Below are positions 1 through 12,173 of a DNA stretch of 64,000 nucleotides, piece by piece. Location: contig JACCLO010000003.1 of assembly GCA_029448655.1 (NCBI GenBank), forward strand, positions 1,240,001 through 1,304,000, read 5' to 3'. The position numbers were made by a program, and so were the translations under genes. Numbering within the stretch: the stretch's first letter is position 1; each line of letters begins with the position of its first letter. Below the pieces are notes generated by a model that ran no database searches, was not told where the DNA came from, and saw nothing but the letters and a program-made list of their open reading frames with translations. Source of the stretch: Wolfiporia cocos. Taxonomy: Eukaryota > Basidiomycota > Agaricomycetes > Polyporales > Phaeolaceae.

Positions 1-1430
1 TGCTGTTGGCTGCTTAAGTAGTATAACTGTGGCCTTCACTGATTTATCTTCAGTTTCTCAGTTGGCACTCCAAGTAAAGCTGCACCTTTGCAATGATAAA
101 ATCATTTCTAAGTCCCTGTAGGCCATTACAAACATTGTATTGTCAGTGTATAGATTTATGTTGTATGACTACCATTGTACTTTGCCTACTGCAGTGGTAT
201 ATAAACTTACTCACAAAGAAAGACTGGGCATGGTCTGAATAATGCAAATGCAGATGTGAGCAGTGCAGCAGGCATCTACTTCAGTACTTCAGTGCTGGAG
301 CTTCATTGTTTATCTTAAGTGGTGTCTGGCACTATGTGTCAGGATTTCAAGAACCAGTCATAATAAATTCAAAACCAATTCACATCTCAAACAGTTCGAT
401 CCAAAGACAATCCAGCTCCATCTAAACCCTCCAATGAAATCCATAAAGCAATAACACCGATAAATCCCATTATCACAGAAGACGAGCCAATAAATTCCAT
501 ACCACTATCACAACACACCAGAAGCCCTAGGAAACATTCTAATAACTCCAGTACCACAGGGCTACAATGAGGCGACACTCAAATACAAGGTTTAACAAAC
601 TCCTGATCCACCAGAGATATATTTGGTCAAAAGCCACACAGAGATTAAGTTCACTTCTTTCATTAGTTCATACTTCACAGAAGCATCCCTGAGAATATCA
701 GAACCACCTATACATTCAAGGAAGTATTCATACAACTCTTACTCAATCATAATTCAGGGATCAGTAGATACACATGGTTACCACACATCACAGATCCCCA
801 GCCATATCACACATGTCACAACTCACAAAAACCCTTGACCAAGGTCTAACAAAGTCTATTAGCTCTAGTTCACTACCCAGACACTGCTAAACCATTACAG
901 GTATGCAAGATATATAGGTACACACACAGATTCATGTATATATAGTAGAAACCCACCAAGTCTGATCCTCAGCTTGGCCTTAATCAAGTATATCTTCCTC
1001 AATTCCTCTTGTGTCTGGGTGTCGGTCTGACACTATGCTTAATGCATATACCCTTATATACTTTAAGTGGTATCCAGCCTACACTTAAGGTATATATATG
1101 TACATCTTAAGTAGCATCTGTTGCTGTACTTACGGCATATACATTATACATCTTAAGTAGTGTTTAGCGTTACACTTAAGACATACATCTTCACGTCTGC
1201 CGGAATCCGCCGGGATCCGCCAGACCAGGGAATCCCGGTGTTCATGGGTGTACCATGAAACTGTTTGGAGTGAATACAGCTTCGAAGTGCCATTCCCATC
1301 AGCCCGAACTTTCTCGATGTCCAGATCTAATGTAAATATCTGAATGAGAATGTAATCAATCTGCAAACCTCACCCATCCTAAAGCACCTGATTTATAATA
1401 CATAGAAATGCAGACCATACATATCTATCA
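1..1430. other. AT-rich intergenic DNA with CTTAAG-containing repeats
   Basis: I see no convincing gene here; the open frames are short and lack recognisable motifs. The motif CTTAAGTAGT or CTTAAGTGGT recurs near positions 13, 314, 1062, 1109 and 1154. The last three sit in an imperfect tandem repeat of about 46 bp (roughly 1055-1195) in which CTTAAG motifs alternate with TATATAC tracts. It could be a degenerate transposon end or LTR fragment, but no terminal pair is visible inside the window. The sequence becomes similar to the 3' flank of the other F-box copies from about 1240 onward. Confidence 0.4.
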
Positions 1431-3133
1431 TCAGCCATGGATATCGGCTTCACTGAGCGAGTCGGACTCGAATGGGTCAGTTTCCTCGTCGGAATCAGAT
1501 ACACTGGAAACGTCCGCTCCATAGATATCCCTACGATGTTGAAGCAGTTCGTGATCTGTAGCTTGCGGATTTTGACGCCTCGGTCGCGTCTCCTCGCGAG
1601 GGGATCAACAGCTCTGTCAATTCGCCCACCAACCCCAGGTCATACGTCTCCGGCTCGGCGAAGCGCTGATCGCTCAAAGAGATGGAGCGAAGTAGCAGGA
1701 ATAACTTCATGGATGTCTCACGACATGCGGCTGTGGGCCTGCCTGCCTGTGGGACACAGCTGCAGAGTGCATGGGCGAGTGCGAGGGTACCAGTGTCACC
1801 AAAAGACCTTCAAGGTAGTGACTTGGTTGGAAAGCCGGAAAGCCGCAATCCACTCACACGCCTCCCCGTAGGATAAGCTCGAAACAACGAGGGTACGGAC
1901 CATCCGCCAAGGAATATGTTTGCACATGATGGTGGGTACTGTATTTCCACAAGTAAAGAATGACAGGTTAAACGTGTATTGTGGGTCGGAGTAGTCTTCC
2001 TTGACATCGGGAAATCCTACTTGCGAATCAGAACCTTGGATCTTAAAAAGGCCAGATGGTTTCCTGGAGCAGTCAAGCATGCATATCCTTTCCCAGAAGG
2101 GCACTTTGTCAGCTAGACACTTGGCAAGTTCCATCGTGTATTCAGTCGAATAGGTCTCCAGAGAAAACGTGGACAGCGCCGGAAACGAGAGATGGCTCAG
2201 AACATATATGCAGTCAGCGGACATGGTCTCGCACAGTCGAATTGAGTGAAGCCGTGTGAGTGTGATTATTCTTGTAGGTGCTGGAATCTCTGTCACAGAA
2301 CTAGGTAGGGAAGGGGTGGCATGCTCTAACTTGAGGATTTCGAGTAAGGGCATGTTTTCTAACGCGTCGAAAAAGTCTTGGAAGCTGTTATCCTGTCCGG
2401 CAAAGTTATAACAGCACCTCAACTTCAAGTGGCTAAGTGAGCGAAAGGCGATATCGGTCCATCTGAAGGTAAAATGAACAAGCTCGAGTTCACGGATCGG
2501 CGCCATAGGTTCATTTCGCAATGAAGCTGGTAAGGGTGTTGGGCCGTGGCGTGGGAAGGGATGCGTGTTAAAAAGCTTCAGCGATTCCAGCAGTGGGGTT
2601 GGTCCGTCCATTTTATTAATGATCTCATTGAGCGTTGTTGAGGTTGCAGTTACGCTAAGTGCACGTATGCGTGACAGATGCCCCAGGATGGTCATCGTTT
2701 GATCTATGGAAAAGAGTTTGTCGGCTTCTATGCATGCGTCGAGCCTGAGCGGCGCACATTCTGCTCGTCCCAGTACCTCCTGTAGCACACCAGGCACATA
2801 TGGTACCTTCAATGTCGCCCAAAGAGCGGGACAGCTAAGTGCAACTGCCCGCCAGTGTGCACATACGTGGGTGATTAGAAAGCGCACGTCATGGCGGCGG
2901 CCGGGATGCGGGTATTGATGTACATTATAGCCGACGGCTTCTGAAAGCGTGATGAAGATTTCAGCCAGGATCTCCTGAGGGAGGACTGAGATCGGCGACA
3001 GCATATTCAGCTCGCTCTTCAGTTTGACCACAGATTGGTTGAGTCGAGTGATCTCAGCCTCAATCTGGGCACGTCTATGCTCTTTGGCAGACATGCTCGC
3101 GTCTCCGAGTGAATTCTCATGACCTGCAGCCAC
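1431..3133 (-). pseudogene. F-box protein, copy 1 of 3 (frameshifted)
   Basis: The N-terminal 445 residues are open: a short coiled coil (EHRRAQIEAEITRLNQSV) and then an F-box (LSPISVLPQEILAEIF). Such proteins recruit substrates to SCF ubiquitin ligases through Skp1; the substrate is unknown. The frame breaks at about 1800-1806, where this copy has an extra A in an AAAA run relative to the copies at 12.2-14.0 kb and 30.7-32.5 kb. Beyond that point the homologous C-terminus is still readable out of frame down to a TGA at 1431-1433, with an acidic tail (SDSDEETDPFES) like copy 3, plus a further 1-nt loss near 1530. One break sits in a homopolymer, so an assembly error is possible, but the second argues for a pseudogene. 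It lies beside two hAT-like insertions on its 5' side. Confidence 0.75.
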
Positions 3134-3465
3134 ACTGGTGTGGGAAATGGATGAGGATCGCCCGTATTCTCAGTGGGCAAACATACCCTGCGATTGTCGT
3201 GGCCATTTTTCTACTGATGTGAAGATTTACAAACACCGATGTTGGCTGTTGAGCTGTGAGCATCTCAGCAACTGTGATGGCAAGAACGACGTGGCACTCA
3301 CTGCACAGGTACAGCTGGTGTAGCCGCACAGAATAGTGGATCTCGAGTTGTTCTATACAGCCAACTGGACTTGTAGCCGATACCTATGGTCAACAGCTAC
3401 AGTAGCATGCGCAATAGAATGCCAGAGGGAGGAGGCGTTGTGAGGACTCGACGGGGGTGAGCGGC

Positions 3466-4121
3466 ACAGCAAGTAGTGATGTGCCAGGCCCGGCTTTGGG
3501 CCATAGGCCGGGCCGGGCCAAGCCCTACTTGGGCCGGGCCAGGCCGGGCCCTACACCACGGCCTGAGACGGCCCAGGGCCCGGCTTGTGTCTCAAGCCGG
3601 GCCGGGCCAAGCCGTGAGCCCCGGGCCTGAAAGCTCTAACGGATAAAATGTCTAGTAACTATGATATGAGGATATATATAGTAGCAGTATGCCATATTCC
3701 AATGAAGTATGTCTATATCTTTAAAATCAAGCAAGAGGATAGTCCCATGGATTGAATTCTTGGTGCTGAAGCCTGTCGCTCACTTTTGGGCGCCTATACG
3801 ATGCCCCATTTGGAAGGCGCGCCACAGAGCACCGTGCCGGTGAAATGATGATTTCACACTATAATTCACTAATTATTGAAGATACTGGAGCTTGGCTTTG
3901 TCAGAAGATAGTTGGAGAAGGTACGTTATGAGTTTGTGTGGCTACAGTGATGATCATCCTCACAGTGCCAGGCCCCGGGCAAGCCCCAGGCCGGGCCGGG
4001 CCAAGCCGTGGGCCGTCAATGGGGGCCCGGCCTGAGGTTTTGAAAAGCCAAGGCCGTCCAAAGCCGGGCCAAAGCCGGGGCTTTTGAGCCGGGCCAGGCC
4101 TGGCACATCACTAACAGCAAG
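3466..4121 (+). mobile_element. Non-autonomous hAT-like element, copy A, with 8-bp target duplication
   Basis: A 640-bp element (3474-4113) begins with TAGTGATGTGCCAGGCC and ends with its reverse complement, GGCCTGGCACATCACTA. It is flanked by a perfect 8-bp direct repeat, ACAGCAAG, at 3466-3473 and 4114-4121. Eight-bp target duplications and TIRs with a GTGATGTGCC core fit the hAT superfamily. Both ends are extremely GC-rich (GGCCCGGC tracts) around an AT-rich core; there is no transposase. The paralogous locus upstream of F-box copy 3 (about 32,701-32,718) reads GAGCGGCACAGCAGGTCC without the element, which is an empty site. Treat it as a MITE-like hAT derivative. Confidence 0.85.
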
Positions 4122-4608
4122 TCCTCCTCGATGTCAGCCCGATAAGAACCGACCACTACGGATCCGCAACAGTGTCTATATCAGTGAGATCCAGAACTCT
4201 CTAGGTCTGTTAATGAATGCATCACGAGCGCCCACACGATTACGCGTGCGAACTATGCATTGTGACCGCCATGACATTAGTAACTTGAAGCACTATTGCC
4301 ATTGATACAAAGCTCGTGCCGTGCCCACTTCTACCAGCAAAGATCTTCCTCTGTATCGCGCAGCAGAATGCGCTCCTGGTGAGTACTCACACTTGTAGCG
4401 TTCTGTTGAGCGTGCGAGTTTCGAACTACATTTCGATCATTCCATTTTGTGGCGCACTACGTTACGTCACGGAGCAGGTCGTTAGACACTCATTATTCAA
4501 ATCAGGCTATGTATATTTGTGTGCGAGGAGTAAACAGACTCCTGCTGATGCTCGCTGACTGCAGCGTTGAGCTTCTTCATGATTCTCTCAGCTCCCTGAC
4601 GCTGCCAG
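4114..4608. other. Spacer between the two hAT-like elements (F-box 5' flank)
   Basis: This is the displaced 5' flank of F-box copy 1. It aligns by eye with 32,718-32,850, sharing CCGACCACT, GTGAGATC and a CACACGATTACG / CACACGATCACG stretch. I see no gene in it. Confidence 0.5.
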
Positions 4609-5242
4609 TAGTGATGTGCCGGCCCGGCCCGGCCTGAAAGCCCCCGGCTTTGGCCCGGCTTTGGACGGCCTTGGCTTTTCAAAACCTCATGCCGGGCCCC
4701 CATTGACGGCCCACGGCTTGGCCCGGCCCGGCCTGGGGCTTGCCCGCCTGGCACTGTGAGGATGATCATCACTGTAGCCACACAAACTCATAATGTGCCT
4801 TCTCCAACTATCTTCTGACAAAGCCAAGCTCCAGTATCTTCAATAATTAGTGAATTATAGTGTAAAATCATCATTTCACCGGTATGGTGCTCTGTGGCGC
4901 ACCTTCCAAACGGGGCATCGTCTAGGCGCCCAAAAGTGAGCGACAGGCTTCAGCACCAAGAATATAATTCATGGGACTATCCTCTTGCTTGTATTTAAAA
5001 ATATAGACATACTACATTGGAATATGGCATACTGCTATCCTTATATCATAGTTACTAGACATTTTATCTGTTAGAGCTTTCAGGCCCGGGGCTCACGGCT
5101 TGGCCCAGCCCGGCTTGAGACACAAGCCGGGCCCTGGGCCATCTCAAGCCGTGGTGTAGGGCCTGGCCTGGCCCAAGTAGGGCTTGGCCCGGCCCGGCCT
5201 ATGGCCCAAAGCTGGGCCTGGCACATCACTACTAGCTGCCAG
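4601..5242 (-). mobile_element. Non-autonomous hAT-like element, copy B, inverted relative to copy A
   Basis: A 626-bp element (4609-5234) of the same family as copy A in the opposite orientation: its right end, reverse-complemented, matches the left end of copy A, and the AT-rich core (TCTAGTAACTATGATA in A) is also inverted. The target duplication is GCTGCCAG at 4601-4608 and 5235-5242. Three extra bases (CTA) lie between the right TIR and the duplication. No coding capacity is present. The two copies are only 495 bp apart and head in opposite directions. Confidence 0.8.
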
Positions 5243-6149
5243 TGGCACAAGACCAAGCCACAAGTGGACGACACAGCATCAACTTGAATGGGGAGTCCTC
5301 ATTGGGTAGGACATTATCAATGCCCAGACAGTGTATGGACAAATGTGCTGGATGGGTTGTGCTCGCACCTATGGTGCCCTAGTCACCGCTACTTTTGTAC
5401 AGTGGCCAAATCCTTGGGTCAACTTCGTGTTAACCCTAAAGCAAGGTTTATATAGGCGCCGGTACTTTCTGTGCCCTGATACCGAAAATGTATCTACCAG
5501 TTTACTACATCCCATGCTTGAATAAGACACAGAAAGCGTGTGAAGCCAATGCTGCTCAGTGCTGGGAAGTGGCAATTGCATGCATCACAGCAAAGGATTT
5601 GTAAACAAGAAGGCTATTCAACTGACGAATCTCCTGCTCAATTATATCAATCTTCCCAGAGGAATACAACAATTTCTCATCAAGCCAAATTTTGGGTTGA
5701 TGAGCTGCAAATGCCAAATTGTGGGGAATGTGACCCGGATGCAACCGGTTGCTGCACCTGTTGAATGCGTACTTGAAAATCAGCCAGATTCAAAGGACAG
5801 AAACCTCCTGTTCAGGGTCATTGAGGATGCAGGCCACATGTATATTTTGCCCAGATATCACTGAGCTGAACAGTTTCATCACATTTTTCTAGAGTGCTGT
5901 CACGAAATCCCTTTGTGTTTACTATGATAATATATTACAAGCCAAATGCATTAGCGTTGATGAGGATGTTGATGTGAGCTTGTCGGTACAAGTCTCACTG
6001 CCTGTCAGCTTGACAATATACCATATTTGGAGTAGTCAGACGAGTATAATTATCATCACTTTCCATATACGGTATTACTTTCCCACCACTGGCCAAATCT
6101 GGACATAGAAATTTCTCAACTTTGATTTTCAGACAAATCCACCTAGTCA
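5243..6149. other. Unassigned repeat-rich spacer
   Basis: The open frames here (up to 101 codons) show no recognisable domain. The stretch 5368-5400 is an inverted copy of 7803-7841, apart from a 6-nt insertion, so this interval may be the left flank of a nested insertion. I see no other supported feature. Confidence 0.35.
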
Positions 6150-7720
6150 CACTGCGTGAAGCTGCCGATTTTCTGACACCTCAGAATCTCGTTGGAATCA
6201 CCGATTCTGGGCAGATTCTGAAGGGATTCTGGGCAGATGCTAGGAGTGTCAGAATCCCTTCAGAATCTGCATATTTCTGACAGATTCCTGACAAATTCTT
6301 GACTAGCTGTCAAAAGACTATGCTATTATAAGGTTATTAGATTATGTAAATATGTGATATTTTGCACCAAGTCCAATGACACGATTATAAGGAGCTATAT
6401 ATGCTAACCTTATAATTATTTGACTTCGACTGCTGATGTCATGAACCGAAGGCGAAGAACTCCAACTCGTCTTCAGCCTGCATCCTTCGATTCCTTCCTC
6501 CTCTTCCAAGTCCCTCTCCTCTGTCAGTGGATGCGGCAGTCCCGCAGAATGCGACATGTATCATGTTGTATAGATGAGTACGCAAGCTTTATATGCACTG
6601 ACATGTATATCTCATTGATAGCCACCCCTAGCCCTGGTTCATTAGTGGCCATCATGCCACAGCGTCGAGTTCTCGAAGTTGATGCAGCATACAGAAGAGT
6701 CAGCAGTGATTATTCTTCTCTACATCAATGGTAACGGCTCATTCATACCATAGACGTCAGACAATTGATTTGGCGTAGAAAGTTGGGTTGCGCCATACCA
6801 CGGCTGCACCTCACCGCCTGCCTAGTAAAGCAGACGCATGCCAGTACGCACACCCCGTACCTATTCGCTTTCAGACTCACATGCCCATATCCATACCAGA
6901 TGCCCACCGTATGAGTTCCAGTCCCACCGTACCCGACTGACTTCCAGCACGCGCATTCACCTCCCACACTGTGGTGACGAGATTGTACCATGCGCCGCGC
7001 TCAACACGTGCGCACTTCCAACAAGCGCAGCTTGGTGCAGCATCACATACCAGGTAAGCTATTGTGATCATTATTACTTCGGCTGACTCGCATCTTCAAG
7101 AAGGGTATGGCGCATATAGCCACTTCGCACGAAGACTCAGAGGCGTTGATACTATGGCACGTCAGGCAGTTCATGTTGCGCCGGTGCTTACTGATGTTGT
7201 TATCTGCATACAGATTTCAGACGGCACATGCACCGGACGAATGGGAAGGCGCATCCAGTCACAAAACATAGACTGTAGGGTATCGGCGGAGGTGCGGGAG
7301 AAAGAAGTATCAAGTTGTGAGGGATCCGGCTGCTTCGTTACTATGTTCTCCTGCTTTTGACACATTCAAGATTGCTTCAGTACGATTGAGCATTCCTGTA
7401 TATCCACAATGATATCTGAATATCTATTATTATATGATCCCTGACCTGCCCAGGATCCAAAACAAATATGATCTGTAGATTACATAATATGCACCTCCGG
7501 ACACTTGTCATAGTCATTTTACCTTGTCAGACCGTGTTCTGGGTGTTCAGAATCACATCAGAACCTAGCCCGAAATCTCCCCGAAACATGCCAAAAATTT
7601 CATCATTCTGGCGAGATTCTGGGGTCCCAGATTTTTCTTAGAGTTCGCTCAGAATCCGCTCAGAATCCGTCGATTCTGACGAGATTCTGGGCGCCAGAGA
7701 ATCACCCGTTTCACGCAGTG
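6150..7720. mobile_element. Degenerate CACTA-like element (inverted termini and subterminal repeats only)
   Basis: The left end starts CACTGCGTGAA (6150) and the right end finishes TTCACGCAGTG (7720), forming inverted termini. Each is followed inward by a 150-200 bp subterminal zone of dispersed GATTCTG / CAGAATC motifs in mirrored orientation. CACT-starting TIRs plus short subterminal repeats are characteristic of the EnSpm/CACTA group, which includes fungal Plavaka elements. No transposase is readable in the 1.57 kb between them and I see no clear target duplication, so it is an old or non-autonomous copy. Confidence 0.5.
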
Positions 7721-8397
7721 CCATTTTGTTCCTACCTTCAATTAGAGCATTTTGGCTAGACCGATTATCTCCAGGCGCCAGTTTGAGCGAGCAGTAAGAC
7801 TTGTACAAAAGTAGCGGTGACTAGGGCGCAGGCACCATAGGTTGAATGTTCTCCATTGTATTAAAGGCGGATCAGTACGTGCTTCTAGCGGGAGCCTGTG
7901 TTAGCAACTTAGTACCATGATCAATGATCAACCGAGTCAGGCGTGCAAGCTCCAGCGAACTCTGCCCAACTCGCTCGATCCAAGTCAGTTGGCGTGTATC
8001 AACAGACTCCAGGGGGCACCTCAAACGTTGCAGCCTCGCATCCAGAAATAAGCGAGGTTTCAAATCTCTTTGAGACTTGTGAAACTGTTGGGTGTTCCTG
8101 CTGTCTTGCTGAAATGAGCTGAAGATGAACTGTCAAAGCTGATACAAGCGCGGCAGGTATTAGTGCGCCGACATGGTGAGAGCGCAATAACATTACAGTA
8201 ATGCACGATGTTATGAGTACAACCTGATGAATGCGGTGGGTGGTGAACGTTTGAACCAGCGTGGAGGGGACGTGGAGGGCGTCCATATTTGATATCAGCG
8301 CAGTCCAAGTGGCGAGGCACGTCAAGAGATAAGCTATCGATACAGTGTGGCTCGCTTTCATCATGATCCAGGGGCTGATCGATGATCCTCAGTGTGG
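7721..8397. other. Spacer, possibly 3' remains of the phosphatase gene
   Basis: The start of this stretch holds the right arm (7803-7841) of the inverted repeat noted at 5368. The minus-strand frames of up to 121 codons (7999-8364) have no recognised motif. They lie downstream of the phosphatase remnant and could be its decayed 3' part, but that is a guess. Confidence 0.3.
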
Positions 8398-8743
8398 TCA
8401 CGCTGCGCTCGGCCACGACCTCGAGCGCCACTGCTCGGCTCTGTGACTGCAGCCGCGGCAAGTCCTCTTCCACACGCGCAGCCGCCCTGCGAGCCCCGCG
8501 CTCACCCGCATCATCTGGCTGGGTGAGCGTGGCGGCTTGGGGAAGATGCGGGCGTAGTATTGCTCGAGCTGCCTCCGGAAGCCGATGTTGGGCGAGGCGA
8601 CGATGCGACAAGGCCGATCCGGCATCATGGGCATCGCCGCGATCAGGTACGCGCAGACGACCGTTGCGGAGCGCGACATGCCCACTTGGTTCTACCGAGC
8701 AGACGTGCACAGCACAGACACCGACATCGAAGACGCGGAGCAA
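8398..8743 (-). pseudogene. Dual-specificity phosphatase remnant
   Basis: The reading frame carries GMSRSATVVCAYLIA, then PNIGFRRQLEQYYARIF. These are the second half of the P-loop (consensus HCxxGxSRS) and the following helix typical of dual-specificity protein phosphatases. The upstream half of the active site is broken: a VHV-C stretch (C-A-V-H-V-C) is in another frame, and a TAG interrupts the catalytic frame just before the GMSRS segment, so the catalytic Cys is not in frame. Only about 100 residues survive. It is divergent from the CLC remnant starting at about 8795. A hidden intron at this point is possible but no good splice pair is visible. Confidence 0.65.
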
Positions 8744-8794
8744 TATGAACTACTAGAGAACGAACAACATGGTCTGTGTTCGCGGTCGCTTAGC

Positions 8795-11700
8795 AGACAT
8801 CCCGTATATGAAGTCGGTACCACCATCGACTGGCAGCGCGAGGAGGCCGCCGAGCGCAAGCGCAAGCGATACCTCGTCTCGCGGCGCGGGCTCCGCGGCC
8901 TGCTCGCCTATGTGCTCGACTCCCGCAAGCATCCTCCTGCTCACGGGCGTCAGCGTCGGCGTTGCGGGCAGCTTGCTAGACGTGTTTGTTAAATGGTGCG
9001 CATCGGGGTCCGAGCGCAGTGATCTAGGAAAAGTCTCTCAAATGCACTATTCGCGCAGATAAAGGGATCTGCGAGAAGGGAGGTGCGCTTATGGCTTTTT
9101 ACAGGTGGCATGTTGTAGTGAAATAGAGCGTATGCATTCGCCGTTATATCATATGAGGTACTGAGGCGTCTCGCGTTGCATTAACCAAGCGGGCGAAGTC
9201 TGCACCCAGTGGCAGACCTGGAGTGAATGCCTGCATATCAGGTTTATATTTGTGCAGTCTTTGCTGCAGTCCTCGATCTATGTCGCCCTCGCTGTAAGCG
9301 GACTGTCCACTTCTACACTCCTCCATCCACGCGTCATTGTAAGTTTGCATTGGTAGGGAGTGCTGCCGTATTGGTCAAAGCATATGCGCCATAGTAAGTA
9401 CCGCGAAGTCGCATACAGTGAATACTTAACTCTGCTCCCTAGCGCATTTCACACTGGGAGTGAGTCATTACTACCGAAGACGTTGAGTATTGAAGATTGA
9501 CCGTTGCCTCAGTTCCCGAGATAAAAGCTGTCTGTTGAATCTCACACCTCAGTGACACATTTAATGACTCAGTCTGCACAGATCCTCAACGGCTACGTCC
9601 TCGACGCATTCCTCAGCCCGTGGACACTGCTCATCAAAGCACTCGGCCTGGCACTAGCAGTCGCATCCGGCCTCTCCCTCGGCAAAGAGGCATGCATGCT
9701 CATCCTCTTCGTCTCAGCACAGCACTCACACCGCCTCAGGGCCCTCTCGTCCACGTCTCCTGCTGCCTCGCCTTCCTGCTCTCCAAGATGTTCAAACACA
9801 TCCACCGCAACGAAGGTGACCATCCTCCCTTCCACCATCTTCTCGTGACCGCAATCTCTATTGCGTGCGCTCAGCGCGGAAGCGCAAGATGCTCGCCGCA
9901 GCCGCGGTCGCGGGCGTGTCCGTCGCGTTCGGGAGCCCGCTCGACGGGGTGCTCTTCAGGCTCGAGGAGCTCGACACGTTCGCGAGCGGCACAGACGTGA
10001 TGTGGCGCGGATTCGTTACGTCCGTTATCGCCGCGATGGCGCTGCAGTACGTAGACCCGTTTGGCACGTCAAAGCTCGTGCTTTTCCAGGTCACGGAGGC
10101 GACGACTGTATGGCGGTGGTTCGAGCTGGTGCGTCGTCGGTTGCTTTCAGTTGACTGTATAGTTGATTACATCCAGATCAGACCCCATGGCTGTTCCTCG
10201 CCGTGTTGGGTGTTAGTACTCTCTCACCACCTTGATAGTGATATCGAGTATGAGATGGAACTAGGGCCTTCTCCTCATCAAAATGAACGCTGCAGCTGCG
10301 GTATACCGTCGCAACAGCATCCTACAGTCGTTGCCGACGCTTGAAGTCATCGGGTTCAGCGCGATCACCGCGGCTGTCAGCTACCTGGTGCGTCCTGCTT
10401 CGCGCGCGGATCGCATAGCGTTGCAGTTGACACCAGGAAACAGGTCGTATTTCTCCGAGTACAGTCCATGGATCTGGTTGCGAACCCATTTCAGGAGTGC
10501 AACCCAACGAAAGTCGATTTTCACGGCCTGTGCAAGTCGGTATTAGCTGATGAAGTGTGTTGCCGTATGGGATCTGATTGCATATGTGAAGCTCTACAGC
10601 TATATGGGCGAATGTCTTCCTATTGGTCTTGACTGCCATTACCAAGATCGCTTGAATCACTTGGACGTTCGGCATGATGGTAGGTGCTCTCACGACAGAA
10701 GGTTCCAATGCTTTACGCCCACCAGATTCCTGCCGGGATTTTCCTCCCAACGATTGCCATTGAAGTGTGCCTTGGACGTGCGGTAGGGCTCATAACGTGA
10801 GTATAATGGCGACATGCGCTCTTCAGAAACCCATCTGCGTACATAGGCAAGGCTTGCATCGCATCTTTCCTATTCAATTTATGTCCGCCTGATCCGACTG
10901 TACGGTGGGTATCCCCCGGGTGCTATGCAATGATCTGGGCGGCTGCCATGCTTGGTGGAGTGACCAGAATGACTAGTACGTACGGGTCCCTCCTTGACGA
11001 CAATCAAATTCATACGCCCCCAAGTCTCTCTTGTAGTCATCTTGTTCGAGGTACGGGCTCATTACTTCAATATGATCAGCGAGACCTAGTCTCGCCCTCT
11101 CCAGCTGACAGGGGCACTCTCGCACGTCCTCCCGATCATGATTGCCGTCATGGTCTCCAAGTGGGTGGGCGACTACTTCGGCAAATAGGGCATCTATATC
11201 GTCTGGATTGCAATGCGCGAGTACCCTTGGCTACCGCCCGCCGAGTTTCACGACACGGGCGAGACGGCCGCGGGCGTGATGAAGCCTGCCGAGAGACTCG
11301 TCGTTATAGAGCAAGACGAGAGCGGCATTACGTTGAAGGGTCTCAAGCGAACCGTAGATACGCACCGCTTCCACAGTTTTCCGGTGCTGCTCGGGGACCA
11401 GTTGCTGGGGTATACCACAAGAGATAGCTTGATAGAGGCCCTAGGTACATCACCCCGCTATTGTGTCATGTCGAATGTTCCCCGAGCTGACGGCTCATCT
11501 GGAGCTCCTCTCATCGTCGAGGATGAGAATATGGGAGAGCAGCGGAGAGGCACATTTGCCTCGCCAGTCAGGCTAAGATGCGAGTATCATCTATCTTTCC
11601 TCCCTACTCGAAGAAGCGGTCCTGCAACTACGGCCAGAGATGCCACTTGAACTGGTCATCGGGATATCCCAGAGAATCGTGCGTTCTTTGTCAAGCTTTT

Positions 11701-11960
11701 ACGTTATTACACTTGAGGTTAAATCCACAATCCTCAGAATCACCGGCACATTCTCTTTTCGCAGAGAGGTTGGTTCGCCGGGATGGTAACCAAAACGGAC
11801 ATTGTTTACGGCGCAATTTCCGTATACTGCCGCATTAATATTGGCAGAGAGGCTTGTAGTGTGTTCGCCGAGAGGTGTACTAGAGGCTCATCCACGGAGA
11901 GGTACGCGAAAGTTAAATGCACAATCCTTTCAAAGCAGGGGTCGGATTCAGCTTGAGCCA
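8795..11960 (+). pseudogene. CLC-type voltage-gated chloride channel pseudogene
   Basis: Segments in the CLC order are scattered over three frames: the N-terminal RRGLRGLLAYVLDS (about 8,880), TGVSVGVAGSLLDVF, AFHTGSE (from the selectivity-region GSGIPE), LNGYVLDAFLSPWTLLIKAL and ASGLSLGKE at 9.55-9.70 kb, VHVSCC, AVAGVSVAFGSPLDGVLF (9.9 kb), the Phe-containing FGTSKLVLFQV, AAAMLGGVTRMT (10.94 kb), [13 protein letters not shown] and two CBS-domain pieces (RFHSFPVLLGDQLLGYTTRD and LQLRPEMPLELVIG). A TAG at 11186-11188 follows DYFGK, and frames change repeatedly where no intron is needed. GKEGP is cut to GKEA in the raw frame. An intact CLC would move chloride across a vacuolar or Golgi membrane; this copy cannot. 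Its 3' end is duplicated at 29.2-29.7 kb. Confidence 0.8.
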
Positions 11961-12173
11961 GCGCAATTGTAGGTTTTCACTGGTATTACGTTGCTGTGTC
12001 CTACGTGTGTGCTGCCTGAGGCACGAAGGCTTACGACAGCTTCGAAGTGCCATTCCCACCAGCCTGAGTCTCGATGTGCAGATCTTATGTAATTTGACAG
12101 ATAACGTGATCGACCTGCAAATCCTAAAGCATCTGATTTACAGCACATAGAAATGCAGACCATACATATATAT

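Noticed and set aside
6420..7360. Short frames (80-104 codons) between the CACTA-like termini as a transposase
   Set aside because: None shows transposase motifs, and the interval is too short for a CACTA transposase.
8060..8743. 227-codon minus-strand frame as an intact phosphatase
   Set aside because: Only another frame in this interval carries the phosphatase motifs; this frame reads Arg/Ala-rich sequence through most of its length.
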